From positions 1-5,370 of the forward strand of contig JAJTCR010000128.1 in NCBI GenBank assembly GCA_021325695.1: a DNA stretch of 5,370 nucleotides. The letters are read 5' to 3'. Below are positions 1 to 5,370 of this stretch, one piece after another. Position 1 is the first letter of the stretch. Each line of letters opens with the position of its first letter. The notes beneath the pieces were generated by a model. That model saw nothing but the letters and a program-made list of their open reading frames with translations, ran no database searches and was not told where the DNA came from. The stretch is from Steroidobacteraceae bacterium. GTDB lineage: Bacteria > Pseudomonadota > Gammaproteobacteria > Steroidobacterales > Steroidobacteraceae. A program made the translations under genes and the position numbers.

Positions 1-2
1 GG

Positions 3-650
3 TACAAGGGCGGGCTGCGCAGCGTCATCCAGATCAACCTCGATCCGCCATTCGTGATCAACCGCGCCGTGACCTTGAGTTGCCACGAAGGCTACCCGGG
101 TCACCACGCCTACAACGCTATGTTGGAGCAGCACCTGGTGCGCGGGCGGGGCTGGGTGGAGTTCACCGTGTATCCGCTGTTCTCGCCCCAGTCGCTGATT
201 GCGGAGGGCACCGCCGACTTCGGTACCGAACTGGCATTCCCCGACCAATCGCTGTGGCCCTGGGTGGGCAAGCATCTCGTACCCATGGCGGGCCTCGATC
301 CTGAAGTGTCGGGCGTGCAGGGGAAGCTGCAGGCGGCGGAGCGACCCTTGCGCAGCCTGCGGATCGACGTCGCCCGCGAGTATCTCGACGGCCGCCTGTC
401 GCGCCAGGAGGCGCTGCGCTGGCTTGCCGAATACGGGCGAGTGAGCAGCGAGGAAGCCGAGCGCGTCCTGCGCTTCATCGAGCGCTACCGCTCGTACGTG
501 ATCAACTACTCGTATGGCGAAGACCTGGTCCGCGCCTACGTCGACGCGGTGGGTGGGCAGGATCCCGGAAAACGCTGGGCTGTGTTCCTGGGCCTGCTGT
601 CGAATCCGACCGTGCCGGCGCACCTCGTCGTCGACCCGCCGGCTCGCTGA
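3..650 (+). CDS. DUF885-family putative metallopeptidase, C-terminal part (5' end outside window)
   Basis: The reading frame is open from the first bases and ends at TGA 648-650, giving 215 visible residues; the N-terminal portion lies upstream of the window. Residues 28-35 read HEGYPGHH, the histidine/glutamate motif of DUF885 proteins, and residues 68-77 read EGTADFGTEL, which sits where the family usually has EGWALY-type residues. In zincin-like enzymes such paired motifs supply metal ligands and the catalytic glutamate, so a zinc-dependent hydrolase or peptidase is the likely role; the substrate cannot be told. The remaining 140 or so residues are helical and charged (for example YLDGRLSRQEALRWL), as expected for the family's helical C-terminal region. 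The frame has no internal stop or frameshift. A GTG at 54 could be mistaken for a start, but the upstream codons (residues 1-17) are in frame and look like family sequence. Family assignment is confident; activity is inferred. Confidence 0.85.
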   Translation, partial: YKGGLRSVIQINLDPPFVINRAVTLSCHEGYPGHHAYNAMLEQHLVRGRGWVEFTVYPLFSPQSLIAEGTADFGTELAFPDQSLWPWVGKHLVPMAGLDPEVSGVQGKLQAAERPLRSLRIDVAREYLDGRLSRQEALRWLAEYGRVSSEEAERVLRFIERYRSYVINYSYGEDLVRAYVDAVGGQDPGKRWAVFLGLLSNPTVPAHLVVDPPAR

Positions 651-705
651 ACGGCGCAGATGAGACATCCCGAGGGACTGTTATCGCATACCACACACCA
701 CAACC

Positions 706-711
706 GGGGGA
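706..711 (+). promoter_or_regulatory. Ribosome binding site of the membrane-protein gene
   Basis: GGGGGA lies seven bases before the ATG at 719. It supports that start over later in-frame codons. Confidence 0.6.
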
Positions 712-718
712 CGATCCC

Positions 719-1240
719 ATGAATGAAGCGCGTCCATCGCCTGTCGCACCCATTTGCCTTGTAGTCGGAGCAGTTCTCGGCCTCGGCGGCTCATTTGCGC
801 CTTCCGCATCCTTGCGTGGGCTGGCCTGGGGAATCGATGGCATCGCCCTCATTGTCGCCGCGTCGCTACTGGCAACCTATCTTCTTCGCCGTGGCCAAGA
901 CACTGTCGCTGCTGGCTTCCTCATCTTCATCGCAGGCCAGAGCCTGGTCGTCTCGGGTTCCGCCCTTTCGCTCGAGGCTAGCGCGCCCGTATTCGGAGCC
1001 GGCGCTGGACTCTGGGCCGCTGCCCTGATGGTCATCAGTGTGCCGGATTTGATGCCGAAGGTGGTTCGTGTAGTCGGCTGTGTAGCTGCACTGCTACTTG
1101 CAGCCACTGCGGTTCAAATTTTCGCCGGCCGCAGTCTCACGCCCCTGTCCGAGCCCTTGCCGTTCTTCGCATATCCCCTCCTGGTGTTCACCCTGCTTGG
1201 TTGGGCATGGTGGTGCAGGCAGCCAAATGCAGCGCCGTGA
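719..1240 (+). CDS. Small six-helix integral membrane protein of unknown function
   Basis: This 173-residue protein is not one I recognise. Its ATG at 719 is preceded by GGGGGA at 706-711, a good ribosome binding site seven bases away. The protein is almost wholly hydrophobic, with about six predicted membrane segments near residues 10-28, 36-56, 62-82, 91-109, 116-136 and 147-166. Short charged loops separate them (LRRGQD at 56-61, MPKVVR at 112-117), and the C-terminus is short and tryptophan-rich (GWAWWCRQ). No catalytic or metal-binding motif stands out. It lies 68 bases downstream of the DUF885 gene on the same strand, so co-transcription is possible, and it converges on the SnoaL-like gene. 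By hand count, 29 of its first 50 codons end in G or C, against 46 of the first 50 visible codons of the FAD gene at the right edge. This hints at a different origin or weak codon selection. The coding call is good; the function is unknown. Confidence 0.75.
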   Translation: MNEARPSPVAPICLVVGAVLGLGGSFAPSASLRGLAWGIDGIALIVAASLLATYLLRRGQDTVAAGFLIFIAGQSLVVSGSALSLEASAPVFGAGAGLWAAALMVISVPDLMPKVVRVVGCVAALLLAATAVQIFAGRSLTPLSEPLPFFAYPLLVFTLLGWAWWCRQPNAAP

Positions 1241-1287
1241 GGCAACGACACGCCGCGCGAGCCCGAGCACATGAAGAGACAAACTAA

Positions 1288-1764
1288 CTATTTCGCAGGC
1301 AGATCGTTCCAGATATCGCGGTGCAACTTCCAGTCGGCGCCTTGTCGCTTCCAGACGACGACGTATTTGATGGACGCGGTCGTCGGCTCCTTGCCCTGCT
1401 CCTGGATGCTCAGCACGGCCGTTCCGGTCTCGTGCGCCAGATCGCCGCTCGCGCCAACGTCGACCACGTTGAAGGAGACGCTCTTCACGCCGCTGTCCAT
1501 CGTCGACTGCCACATCTGCTCGATGGCTTGTCGACCCTTGACCATGTCGCCGCCGGGCGGAAACGCGATCGCGTCCTCGGTGTAGAACGCGGCGACGGCC
1601 TTGGCGTCACCCTTCGCATAGGCTTCGGTGAACCGGGTCCCCTGCTGCTCGATCGCGGCGCGAACCGAGCTGGTGCCTGGTTCTTCGGACCAGCACACCG
1701 GGCTGGCCGCGGTGAGCAACGAACCAATCAGCAGGATCGCGCGTATCCGGTGTGGATGTCTCAC
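1288..1764 (-). CDS. Secreted SnoaL/DUF4440-like (SgcJ/EcaC type, NTF2 fold) protein
   Basis: The 158-residue protein starts at GTG 1764-1762 and ends at TAG 1290-1288. The GTG is chosen because AGGAGG sits seven bases upstream and because it begins a clear export signal: basic RHPHRIR, then a hydrophobic stretch (residues 9-20), then a small-residue region around SPVCWS before the mature EEPGTSS. The cysteine at 24 is not in a convincing lipobox, so periplasmic release is likelier than lipoprotein anchoring. Residues 35-152 match the cone-shaped NTF2-like fold: a first helix (AIEQQGTRFTEAYAKGD), then FYTEDAIAFPPGGDMVKGRQAI typical of DUF4440/SgcJ (seen at residues 60-81), and the end strand pair YVVVWKRQGADWKLHRDIWN (134-153). 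Members of this superfamily include isomerases, small-ligand binders and proteins of unknown role, so no reaction is assigned. The gene converges on the membrane-protein gene with 47 bases between stops and appears to be transcribed alone. Confidence 0.88.
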   Translation of the reverse strand: MRHPHRIRAILLIGSLLTAASPVCWSEEPGTSSVRAAIEQQGTRFTEAYAKGDAKAVAAFYTEDAIAFPPGGDMVKGRQAIEQMWQSTMDSGVKSVSFNVVDVGASGDLAHETGTAVLSIQEQGKEPTTASIKYVVVWKRQGADWKLHRDIWNDLPAK

Positions 1765-1771
1765 GGTGAAC

Positions 1772-1777
1772 CCTCCT
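1772..1777 (-). promoter_or_regulatory. Ribosome binding site deciding the GTG start of the SnoaL-like gene
   Basis: On the minus strand this is a perfect AGGAGG, seven bases before the GTG at 1764. It rejects the longer reading from an ATG at 1899, which has no such site and would put 45 non-hydrophobic residues ahead of the signal peptide. Confidence 0.85.
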
Positions 1778-1872
1778 ATGTCATGTGGACTGAACTCTTG
1801 AGCGATCTCATCTCCCGGGTTGCCGAGCCCTGCCAGGGTCGACTCGCGATTCCTCGAATGCGCACGCGTCAG

Positions 1873-1917
1873 CTTCGCAGGACGCGACCGGTCACGCATT
1901 GTGACGCCGTTGCGAAG
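1873..1917. repeat. Nested inverted repeat upstream of the SnoaL-like gene
   Basis: The outer arms are CTTCGCA at 1873-1879 and TGCGAAG at 1911-1917, an exact 7-base match. Between them lies a second perfect inverted repeat, GTCAC at 1891-1895 and GTGAC at 1901-1905 around GCATT. The pair sits about 110-150 bases upstream of the GTG start on the minus strand. It could be a regulator-binding site or a transcript hairpin. Chance occurrence is possible in DNA this GC-rich. Confidence 0.4.
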
Positions 1918-1980
1918 AAATCCGCACGTCGCGCAAGGGACAGGTGCGTCGCCAGGCAGGACGCAGATGGCTGGAGCCTA

Positions 1981-2015
1981 TCAACCCGTTGACCGCGCGG
2001 GCCCCGCGCCGGGTT
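1981..2015. repeat. Stem-loop of two stacked inverted repeats
   Basis: The inner stem is GCGCGG at 1995-2000 pairing with CCGCGC at 2004-2009 over a three-base loop. The outer stem is AACCCG at 1983-1988 pairing with CGGGTT at 2010-2015, with a six-base bulge (1989-1994) on one side only. An alternative fold pairs TCAAC (1981-1985) with GTTGA (1988-1992). No T-run follows on either strand, so it is not a standard terminator. Function is unknown. Confidence 0.45.
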
Positions 2016-2109
2016 CGTTCGGCCGTCGCCAGTGAGGCTCCGCATCAACTCGGTCGGAGAGGGCGGTCGGCACTGCGAAAACCTCAGGAACCGACCCGCG
2101 GACTAACGG

Positions 2110-2128
2110 AAAACGGCCCGGTTGGGCC
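2110..2128 (-). terminator. Rho-independent terminator of the FAD-DUF1365-methyltransferase operon
   Basis: Read on the minus strand, GGCCC (2128-2124), loop AACC, and GGGCC (2119-2115) form a perfect 5-bp GC stem. It is followed by G and then TTTT (2113-2110). The site lies about 90 bases after the methyltransferase stop codon with no gene between, the expected place for the end of the operon transcript. The stem and T-run are short, so efficiency may be moderate. Confidence 0.6.
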
Positions 2129-2193
2129 CCTTATGGTCCCCGGCGGGTCGGAACTGGCGAATCCAGGAATCTGGCGGGGCAGTCGGGGGCCGG

Positions 2194-2215
2194 GGCCGGC
2201 GGGAGCCCCGCGGCC
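2194..2215 (-). repeat. Strong stem-loop directly after the methyltransferase stop codon
   Basis: On the minus strand GGCCGCGGG (2215-2207) pairs with CCCG (2203-2200) and CGGCC (2198-2194). This gives nine base pairs with one bulged C and a three-base loop. It begins four bases after the TGA at 2222-2220. No T-run follows, so it may protect the 3' end of the mRNA or act as a pause or upstream half of a tandem terminator with the site at 2110-2128. Confidence 0.5.
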
Positions 2216-2219
2216 TTCC

Positions 2220-3455
2220 TCATCCCTCCCGCGTCAGCACCATCTGCACGTCCCCGAGCGCGCGCTCTGCGAAACCGGCCTCGCAGTAGCTGAGGTAGAA
2301 CTCCCACAGGCGGACGAACGTGGGGGGATAGCCGAGGGCGCGCACGCGGTCGAGGTTCGCGTGGAAGTTGCGGCGCCACGCCGCGAGCGTCGTCGCGTAG
2401 TGTGGGCCAATGTCCTCGAGGTGCACGAGCCGCAGGTCGCTGGACGCGACCAGGGCCGCCGTGAGTGCACCTACCGAGGGGATGCAGCAGCCCGGGAAGA
2501 TGTAGCGCTTGATGAAGTCGACTTCGTCGCGCGCCCGCGCGTAGTGCCGGTCGGCGAGAGTGATCGACTGCAGCAGCATGCGACCGTCGCGCTGCAGCAG
2601 CTCCCCGGCGCGGCGGAAGAACGTCTCGAACTGCCGGTGACCGATGGCTTCGATCATCTCGATCGACACCAGCCGGTCGTAGCGCCCGCGCAGGTCGCGA
2701 TAGTCCTCGAGCAGCACGGTGATGCGCCCCTCGAGGCCGGCGGCGCGCACGCGCTCCCGCGCGAGCTCGTACTGGCTCGGGGAGATTGTCGTCGTGGTGA
2801 CGCGGCAGCCGTGGCGACTCGCCGCGTGGATCGCAAACCCGCCCCAACCGGTGCCGATCTCGAGCACGTGGTGGTCCGGCCGGAGGTCGAGCTTGCGGCA
2901 GGCGAGATCGAGCTTGGCGCGCGAGGCGTCGGCGAGCGTCATGTCCGCGCGCTCGAACAGCGCGCACGAGTACATCATCGTCTCGTCGAGCATCAGCTTG
3001 AAGAAGTCGTTGCCGAGGTCGTAGTGCGCCGCGATGTTGCGGCGGCTCCCGGCACGCGTGTTCCGCTGCAGCCAATGCGCCGCAAGTCGCAGGGGTGCCG
3101 TCAGTCGGGCCAGGCCGCCCTCGAGCGAATCGAGCGCGGTGCGATTCACGAGCAGCAGCCGGAGCAGGCCGGTCAGGTCGGGACTCGACCAGTGTCCGAG
3201 CATGTACGATTCGGCCGCGCCGACGGAACCGCCGAAGGCGAGCTCGGCATAGAACGCCGGGTCGCGCACCTCGAGACTCGCGGCCGGCCCCTCGGCGACC
3301 CCGTGGAATTCGTGCACGGCGTCGCCCTCGTGCACGCGCAGCGTGCCGCGCTCGAGCGCGCCGAGGCGCCCGACGACCAGCCGCCGCGCCGCGGGGCCGA
3401 GCGGATTGGGACGGGGCCGGCCGGGGACGAGCCCGATCAGCGTCGTGTCGTTCAT
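2220..3455 (-). CDS. Cyclopropane-fatty-acid-synthase-family SAM-dependent lipid methyltransferase
   Basis: This 411-residue protein transfers a methyl group from S-adenosylmethionine to unsaturated acyl chains of membrane phospholipids, by family. The N-terminal lipid-associated domain covers roughly residues 1-135. The catalytic domain shows AAHYDLGNDFF (142-152), YSC with Cys164, the SAM-binding loop VLEIGTGWGG (197-206), DYRDL (251-255), EMIEAIG with Glu269, LLQSI (294-298), KRYIFPG (316-322) and Tyr353. Against E. coli Cfa, the bicarbonate-site Cys, Glu, Ile and Tyr are kept. The EHVG segment reads EAIG, however, and the His of LLHTIG is Gln296, a pattern I associate with UfaA1/UfaM-like branched-chain methylases. 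A plain cyclopropane product is thus uncertain. The start at 3455 is chosen because its ATG overlaps the stop of the DUF1365 gene as ATGA and GGAGGAG lies upstream; an in-frame start at 3521 would add 22 poorly conserved residues. It is the last gene of the operon. Confidence 0.9.
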   Translation of the reverse strand: MNDTTLIGLVPGRPRPNPLGPAARRLVVGRLGALERGTLRVHEGDAVHEFHGVAEGPAASLEVRDPAFYAELAFGGSVGAAESYMLGHWSSPDLTGLLRLLLVNRTALDSLEGGLARLTAPLRLAAHWLQRNTRAGSRRNIAAHYDLGNDFFKLMLDETMMYSCALFERADMTLADASRAKLDLACRKLDLRPDHHVLEIGTGWGGFAIHAASRHGCRVTTTTISPSQYELARERVRAAGLEGRITVLLEDYRDLRGRYDRLVSIEMIEAIGHRQFETFFRRAGELLQRDGRMLLQSITLADRHYARARDEVDFIKRYIFPGCCIPSVGALTAALVASSDLRLVHLEDIGPHYATTLAAWRRNFHANLDRVRALGYPPTFVRLWEFYLSYCEAGFAERALGDVQMVLTREG

Positions 3456-4228
3456 GTCGTCGCTTGCTCCTCCACCCGTGTCGTTGCCGGGTGGTCGTGA
3501 AAGGGAATGCGCTTCAGCCACAGCCGCAGCGCCTGCCAGTGGATCCGCCGGAGGACTTCGAGGCTCGCAAGCGGGTGCCGCGCGAGCGCCCGGGCCAGGC
3601 TCGCGCCGGTGATTTCGCGTCGCTCCAGGAACAGTCCGGCGTCGAACACGCGCTCGTGATCACGGCGGTTCACCATGCGGATGCCGAGCGAGGCGCCCGG
3701 CTCGCCGAGCGTCCAGTCGTACTGTTGCTCCATCGGCATGAACGGCGACACGTGGAACCGCTTGTCGAAGTGGAAGTGGAAGCCGCGCTCGTCGTGCGTG
3801 CCGGCGCTGGTCGGCAGCACGTAGGCGTGCCGCTCGCCCCATGGCGTGTTGGTGATCTCGGCGACGACCGCTTCGACCGTCGCGTCGGCCGCGTCGTAGC
3901 AGTAGTAGAAGGTCACCGGGTTGAAGCAGTGCCCGAACGTGCGCAGCAGCGTGAGCATGCGCACTGGTCCCGTCGGGCGCCGACCGGTCTCCGCCTCGAC
4001 GCGATTGCGTACGGCCACGTCGAGCGGCGTCGTCGCGTCGCCCAGGTAATCGGCGCGACGCCACCAGGCGAGCGCCGGCCGCCGCGTCGACCAGCACCAG
4101 CGTCCGGCGAACACGGTGTCGAGCTCGGCGAGGTCGAGCCAGGTGTAGCAGACCGGGTAGTCGAACGCGTGCGGCACCGGCCGATGCCGGTGGTGGCTAA
4201 GCCGACCGGTGTAGAGCGCGCTGTGCAT
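3452..4228 (-). CDS. DUF1365 family protein
   Basis: The 258-residue length is normal for DUF1365. Hallmarks are visible throughout: HSALYTGRLSHHRHRPVPH (2-20) with FDYPV after it, TWLDLAEL (29-36), the central LLRTFGHCFNPVTFYYCYD (94-112), EITNTPWGERHAYVL (124-138), and FHVSPFMPMEQQYDW (158-172). The biochemical activity of the family is not established to my knowledge. The many conserved His, Tyr and Cys residues suggest a bound cofactor or a role in lipid oxidation or desaturation, which is inference. It sits between an FAD oxidoreductase and a lipid methyltransferase, the arrangement usually seen for this family, so it probably handles the same acyl lipid. The ATG at 4228 lies inside the FAD gene (32-base overlap) with no good Shine-Dalgarno. 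The stop overlaps the next start by four bases. Translation is therefore likely coupled at both ends. Confidence 0.9.
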   Translation of the reverse strand: MHSALYTGRLSHHRHRPVPHAFDYPVCYTWLDLAELDTVFAGRWCWSTRRPALAWWRRADYLGDATTPLDVAVRNRVEAETGRRPTGPVRMLTLLRTFGHCFNPVTFYYCYDAADATVEAVVAEITNTPWGERHAYVLPTSAGTHDERGFHFHFDKRFHVSPFMPMEQQYDWTLGEPGASLGIRMVNRRDHERVFDAGLFLERREITGASLARALARHPLASLEVLRRIHWQALRLWLKRIPFHDHPATTRVEEQATT

Positions 4229-5370
4229 GGTCGTCGCGGAAATGCCGGACCGCGGCGAGTGCGCTCGCGACGCCGTCCTCGTGGAAGCCGTTGCGCAGCC
4301 ACGCGCCGCAGTAGTACGTCGAGTGCACGCCGTCGATCTCGCGATGCCGCGCCTGGGCGGCCACGGACGCCGGCGTGTAGAGCGGGTGGTGGTAGGTCAT
4401 CCGCCGCAGCACGCGCGCCGGGTCGATCGCGTCCGAGTCGTTCAGCGTCACGAGAAACGGCTCCGGCGCATCGAGCCGCTGCAGGACGTTCATGTTGTAG
4501 GTGAGCGCGATCGGGCCACCGTCCGGCCGCACGTGATAGTTCCACGCGGCCCACGCGAGTCGCCGGCGCGGCAGGAGGCGGGCGTCGGTGTGCAGCACGG
4601 CCTCGTTCGCCTGGTAGGGAATGGCCGAGAGCACATCGCGTTCCGCAACGCTCGGATCGGCCAGCAACGCGAGCGCCTGGTTGCTGTGGCAGGCGAGGAA
4701 CACCGCATCGTAGCGTTGTGCCTCGTGGCCGGAGGGTTTCACGATCACGCCGCCGGCGATGCGTCGCACCTGCTCGATCGCAGTCGAGAGGCGGATGCGC
4801 TCGCGGAACGGTGCGACGAGCTTCTCGACGTAGCGCGCCGATCCGCCACGGATCGTGCGCCAGGCCGGACGGTCGTCGATCGTGAGCATGCCGTGGTTGT
4901 GCAGGAAGCGGACGAAGAAGCGCGCCGGGAACTGCATCATCGACGCGGGATCGGTGGACCAGATCGCGGCGCCCATCGGCACCACGTAGTCGTCGATGAA
5001 GGCCCGGCCGTAGCGTCCCCGTGCGAGCAACTCGCCGAGCGGAAGCTCGTCCCCCGGCTGGTCGAGCAGGCGCGGGGCCTCGCGGTTGAAGCGCAGGATG
5101 TCGCGCACCATGCCCAGGAAGGACGGCCGCAGCAGGTTGCGTCGCTGTGCAAAGAGTGTGTTCAGCGACGTGCCATTGTATTCGAGGTTTGCCGCCTCGT
5201 CGCGCACCGAGAAACTCATGCTGCTGTCCTGCGCGGCAACGCCCAGCTCGTCGAGCAGCGCGACGAAGTTCGGGTAGGTACGGTCGTTGAAGACGATGAA
5301 GCCGGTGTCGACGTGCCAGGTGCGCCCGTGGGCTTCGATCGCGTGAGTGTGGCTGTGCCCGCCCACGTGA
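4197..5370 (-). CDS. FAD/NAD(P)-binding amine-oxidase-like oxidoreductase, N-terminus outside window
   Basis: The frame runs off the right edge; 390 residues are visible, ending at TAG 4199-4197. The visible part begins HVGGHSHTH, which in this family follows the N-terminal Rossmann GxGxxG segment by a short distance, so only some tens of residues are missing. A GTG at 5366 is in frame but cannot be the start for that reason. Counting from that GTG, family signatures are HVDTGFIVFNDRTYPNF (18-34), DDYVVPMGAAIWS (125-137), WRTIRGGSARYV (169-180), TYHHPLYTP (324-332) and the C-terminal FAD-binding segment YYCGAWLRNGFHEDGVASAL (351-370). The protein most likely binds FAD and oxidises or desaturates a hydrophobic substrate, by resemblance to the amine-oxidase/phytoene-desaturase superfamily. 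It is the first visible gene of the operon, and its last codons overlap the DUF1365 start. The operon promoter lies beyond the window. Confidence 0.9.
   Translation of the reverse strand, partial: HVGGHSHTHAIEAHGRTWHVDTGFIVFNDRTYPNFVALLDELGVAAQDSSMSFSVRDEAANLEYNGTSLNTLFAQRRNLLRPSFLGMVRDILRFNREAPRLLDQPGDELPLGELLARGRYGRAFIDDYVVPMGAAIWSTDPASMMQFPARFFVRFLHNHGMLTIDDRPAWRTIRGGSARYVEKLVAPFRERIRLSTAIEQVRRIAGGVIVKPSGHEAQRYDAVFLACHSNQALALLADPSVAERDVLSAIPYQANEAVLHTDARLLPRRRLAWAAWNYHVRPDGGPIALTYNMNVLQRLDAPEPFLVTLNDSDAIDPARVLRRMTYHHPLYTPASVAAQARHREIDGVHSTYYCGAWLRNGFHEDGVASALAAVRHFRDDHAQRALHRSA

Larger units (their letters stand above)
1778..2109. other. Intergenic region without a convincing gene
   Basis: These 332 bases separate the SnoaL-like gene from the terminator of the right-hand operon. 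Short open frames exist on both strands, but they lack ribosome binding sites and recognisable protein character. The region must hold the promoter of the SnoaL-like gene, yet I see no clear -35/-10 pair. It does contain two inverted-repeat clusters, at 1873-1917 and 1981-2015, listed separately. No tRNA or small-RNA gene could be identified by eye. Confidence 0.6.

Noticed and set aside
1241..1287. Possible bidirectional terminator between the convergent membrane-protein and SnoaL-like genes
   Set aside because: No stem of useful length followed by a T-run is visible in these 47 bases on either strand.
1765..1899. Longer SnoaL-like protein starting at ATG 1899 on the minus strand
   Set aside because: It would put 45 polar residues before the signal peptide and has no Shine-Dalgarno, whereas GTG 1764 has a perfect one.
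1321..1992. Plus-strand open frame opposite the SnoaL-like gene and extending into the intergenic region
   Set aside because: There is no good ribosome binding site or family resemblance, and the minus strand carries a clear signal peptide and NTF2-like motifs.
1981..2015. Possible integron attC-like site, suggested by the bulged hairpin
   Set aside because: The GTTRRRY/RYYYAAC core sites in the required arrangement are absent, and no cassette gene or integrase is nearby.
1944..3500. Plus-strand open frame of 518 codons lying antisense to the methyltransferase gene
   Set aside because: It is rich in Arg, Glu, Ala and Val with no recognisable motif, and it lies opposite a gene with clear family motifs. 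Stop-poor antisense frames are expected in DNA with over 90% G/C at third positions.
3456..3521. Longer methyltransferase starting at 3521
   Set aside because: The extra 22 residues are low-complexity Gly/Ser/Asp, and the ATGA overlap at 3455 with an upstream GGAGGAG is a far better start.
3095..4504. Plus-strand open frame of 469 codons across the DUF1365 and FAD genes
   Set aside because: It has low-complexity Arg/Ala/Pro composition and is antisense to two well-supported genes; it is a compositional shadow.

Overview
The window is GC-rich bacterial chromosomal DNA. Its gene families and tight spacing suggest a proteobacterium; finer placement cannot be supported from the sequence alone. 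It holds six protein-coding genes, two of them cut by the window edges. No rRNA, tRNA, CRISPR array or insertion sequence was seen.

Left part, plus strand: the C-terminal part of a DUF885-family metalloprotein (3-650) is followed after 68 bases by a small six-helix membrane protein of unknown function (719-1240). The membrane protein has noticeably lower GC at third codon positions than the right-hand operon. It converges on a minus-strand gene for a secreted SnoaL/DUF4440-type protein (1288-1764), whose GTG start is fixed by a perfect AGGAGG.

Middle: the 455 bases at 1765-2219 hold no convincing gene. They carry the upstream region of the SnoaL-like gene, several inverted repeats, and the 3' end of the right-hand operon. 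That 3' end has a strong stem-loop just after the last stop codon and a good intrinsic terminator about 90 bases further on.

Right part, minus strand, read from 5370 towards 2220: a compact three-gene operon encodes an FAD-dependent amine-oxidase-like oxidoreductase (start outside the window), a DUF1365 protein and a cyclopropane-fatty-acid-synthase-family SAM methyltransferase. The genes overlap by 32 and 4 bases, so the products are probably made together. This trio recurs in many proteobacteria, often near light or oxidative-stress regulators. The methyltransferase departs from E. coli Cfa at key active-site positions (EHVG is replaced by EAIG, and the histidine of LLHTIG by glutamine). 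It is therefore more likely to make a methyl-branched or otherwise modified acyl chain on membrane phospholipids than a plain cyclopropane, with the FAD enzyme and DUF1365 protein acting on the same lipid. This operon is the most interesting system in the window.
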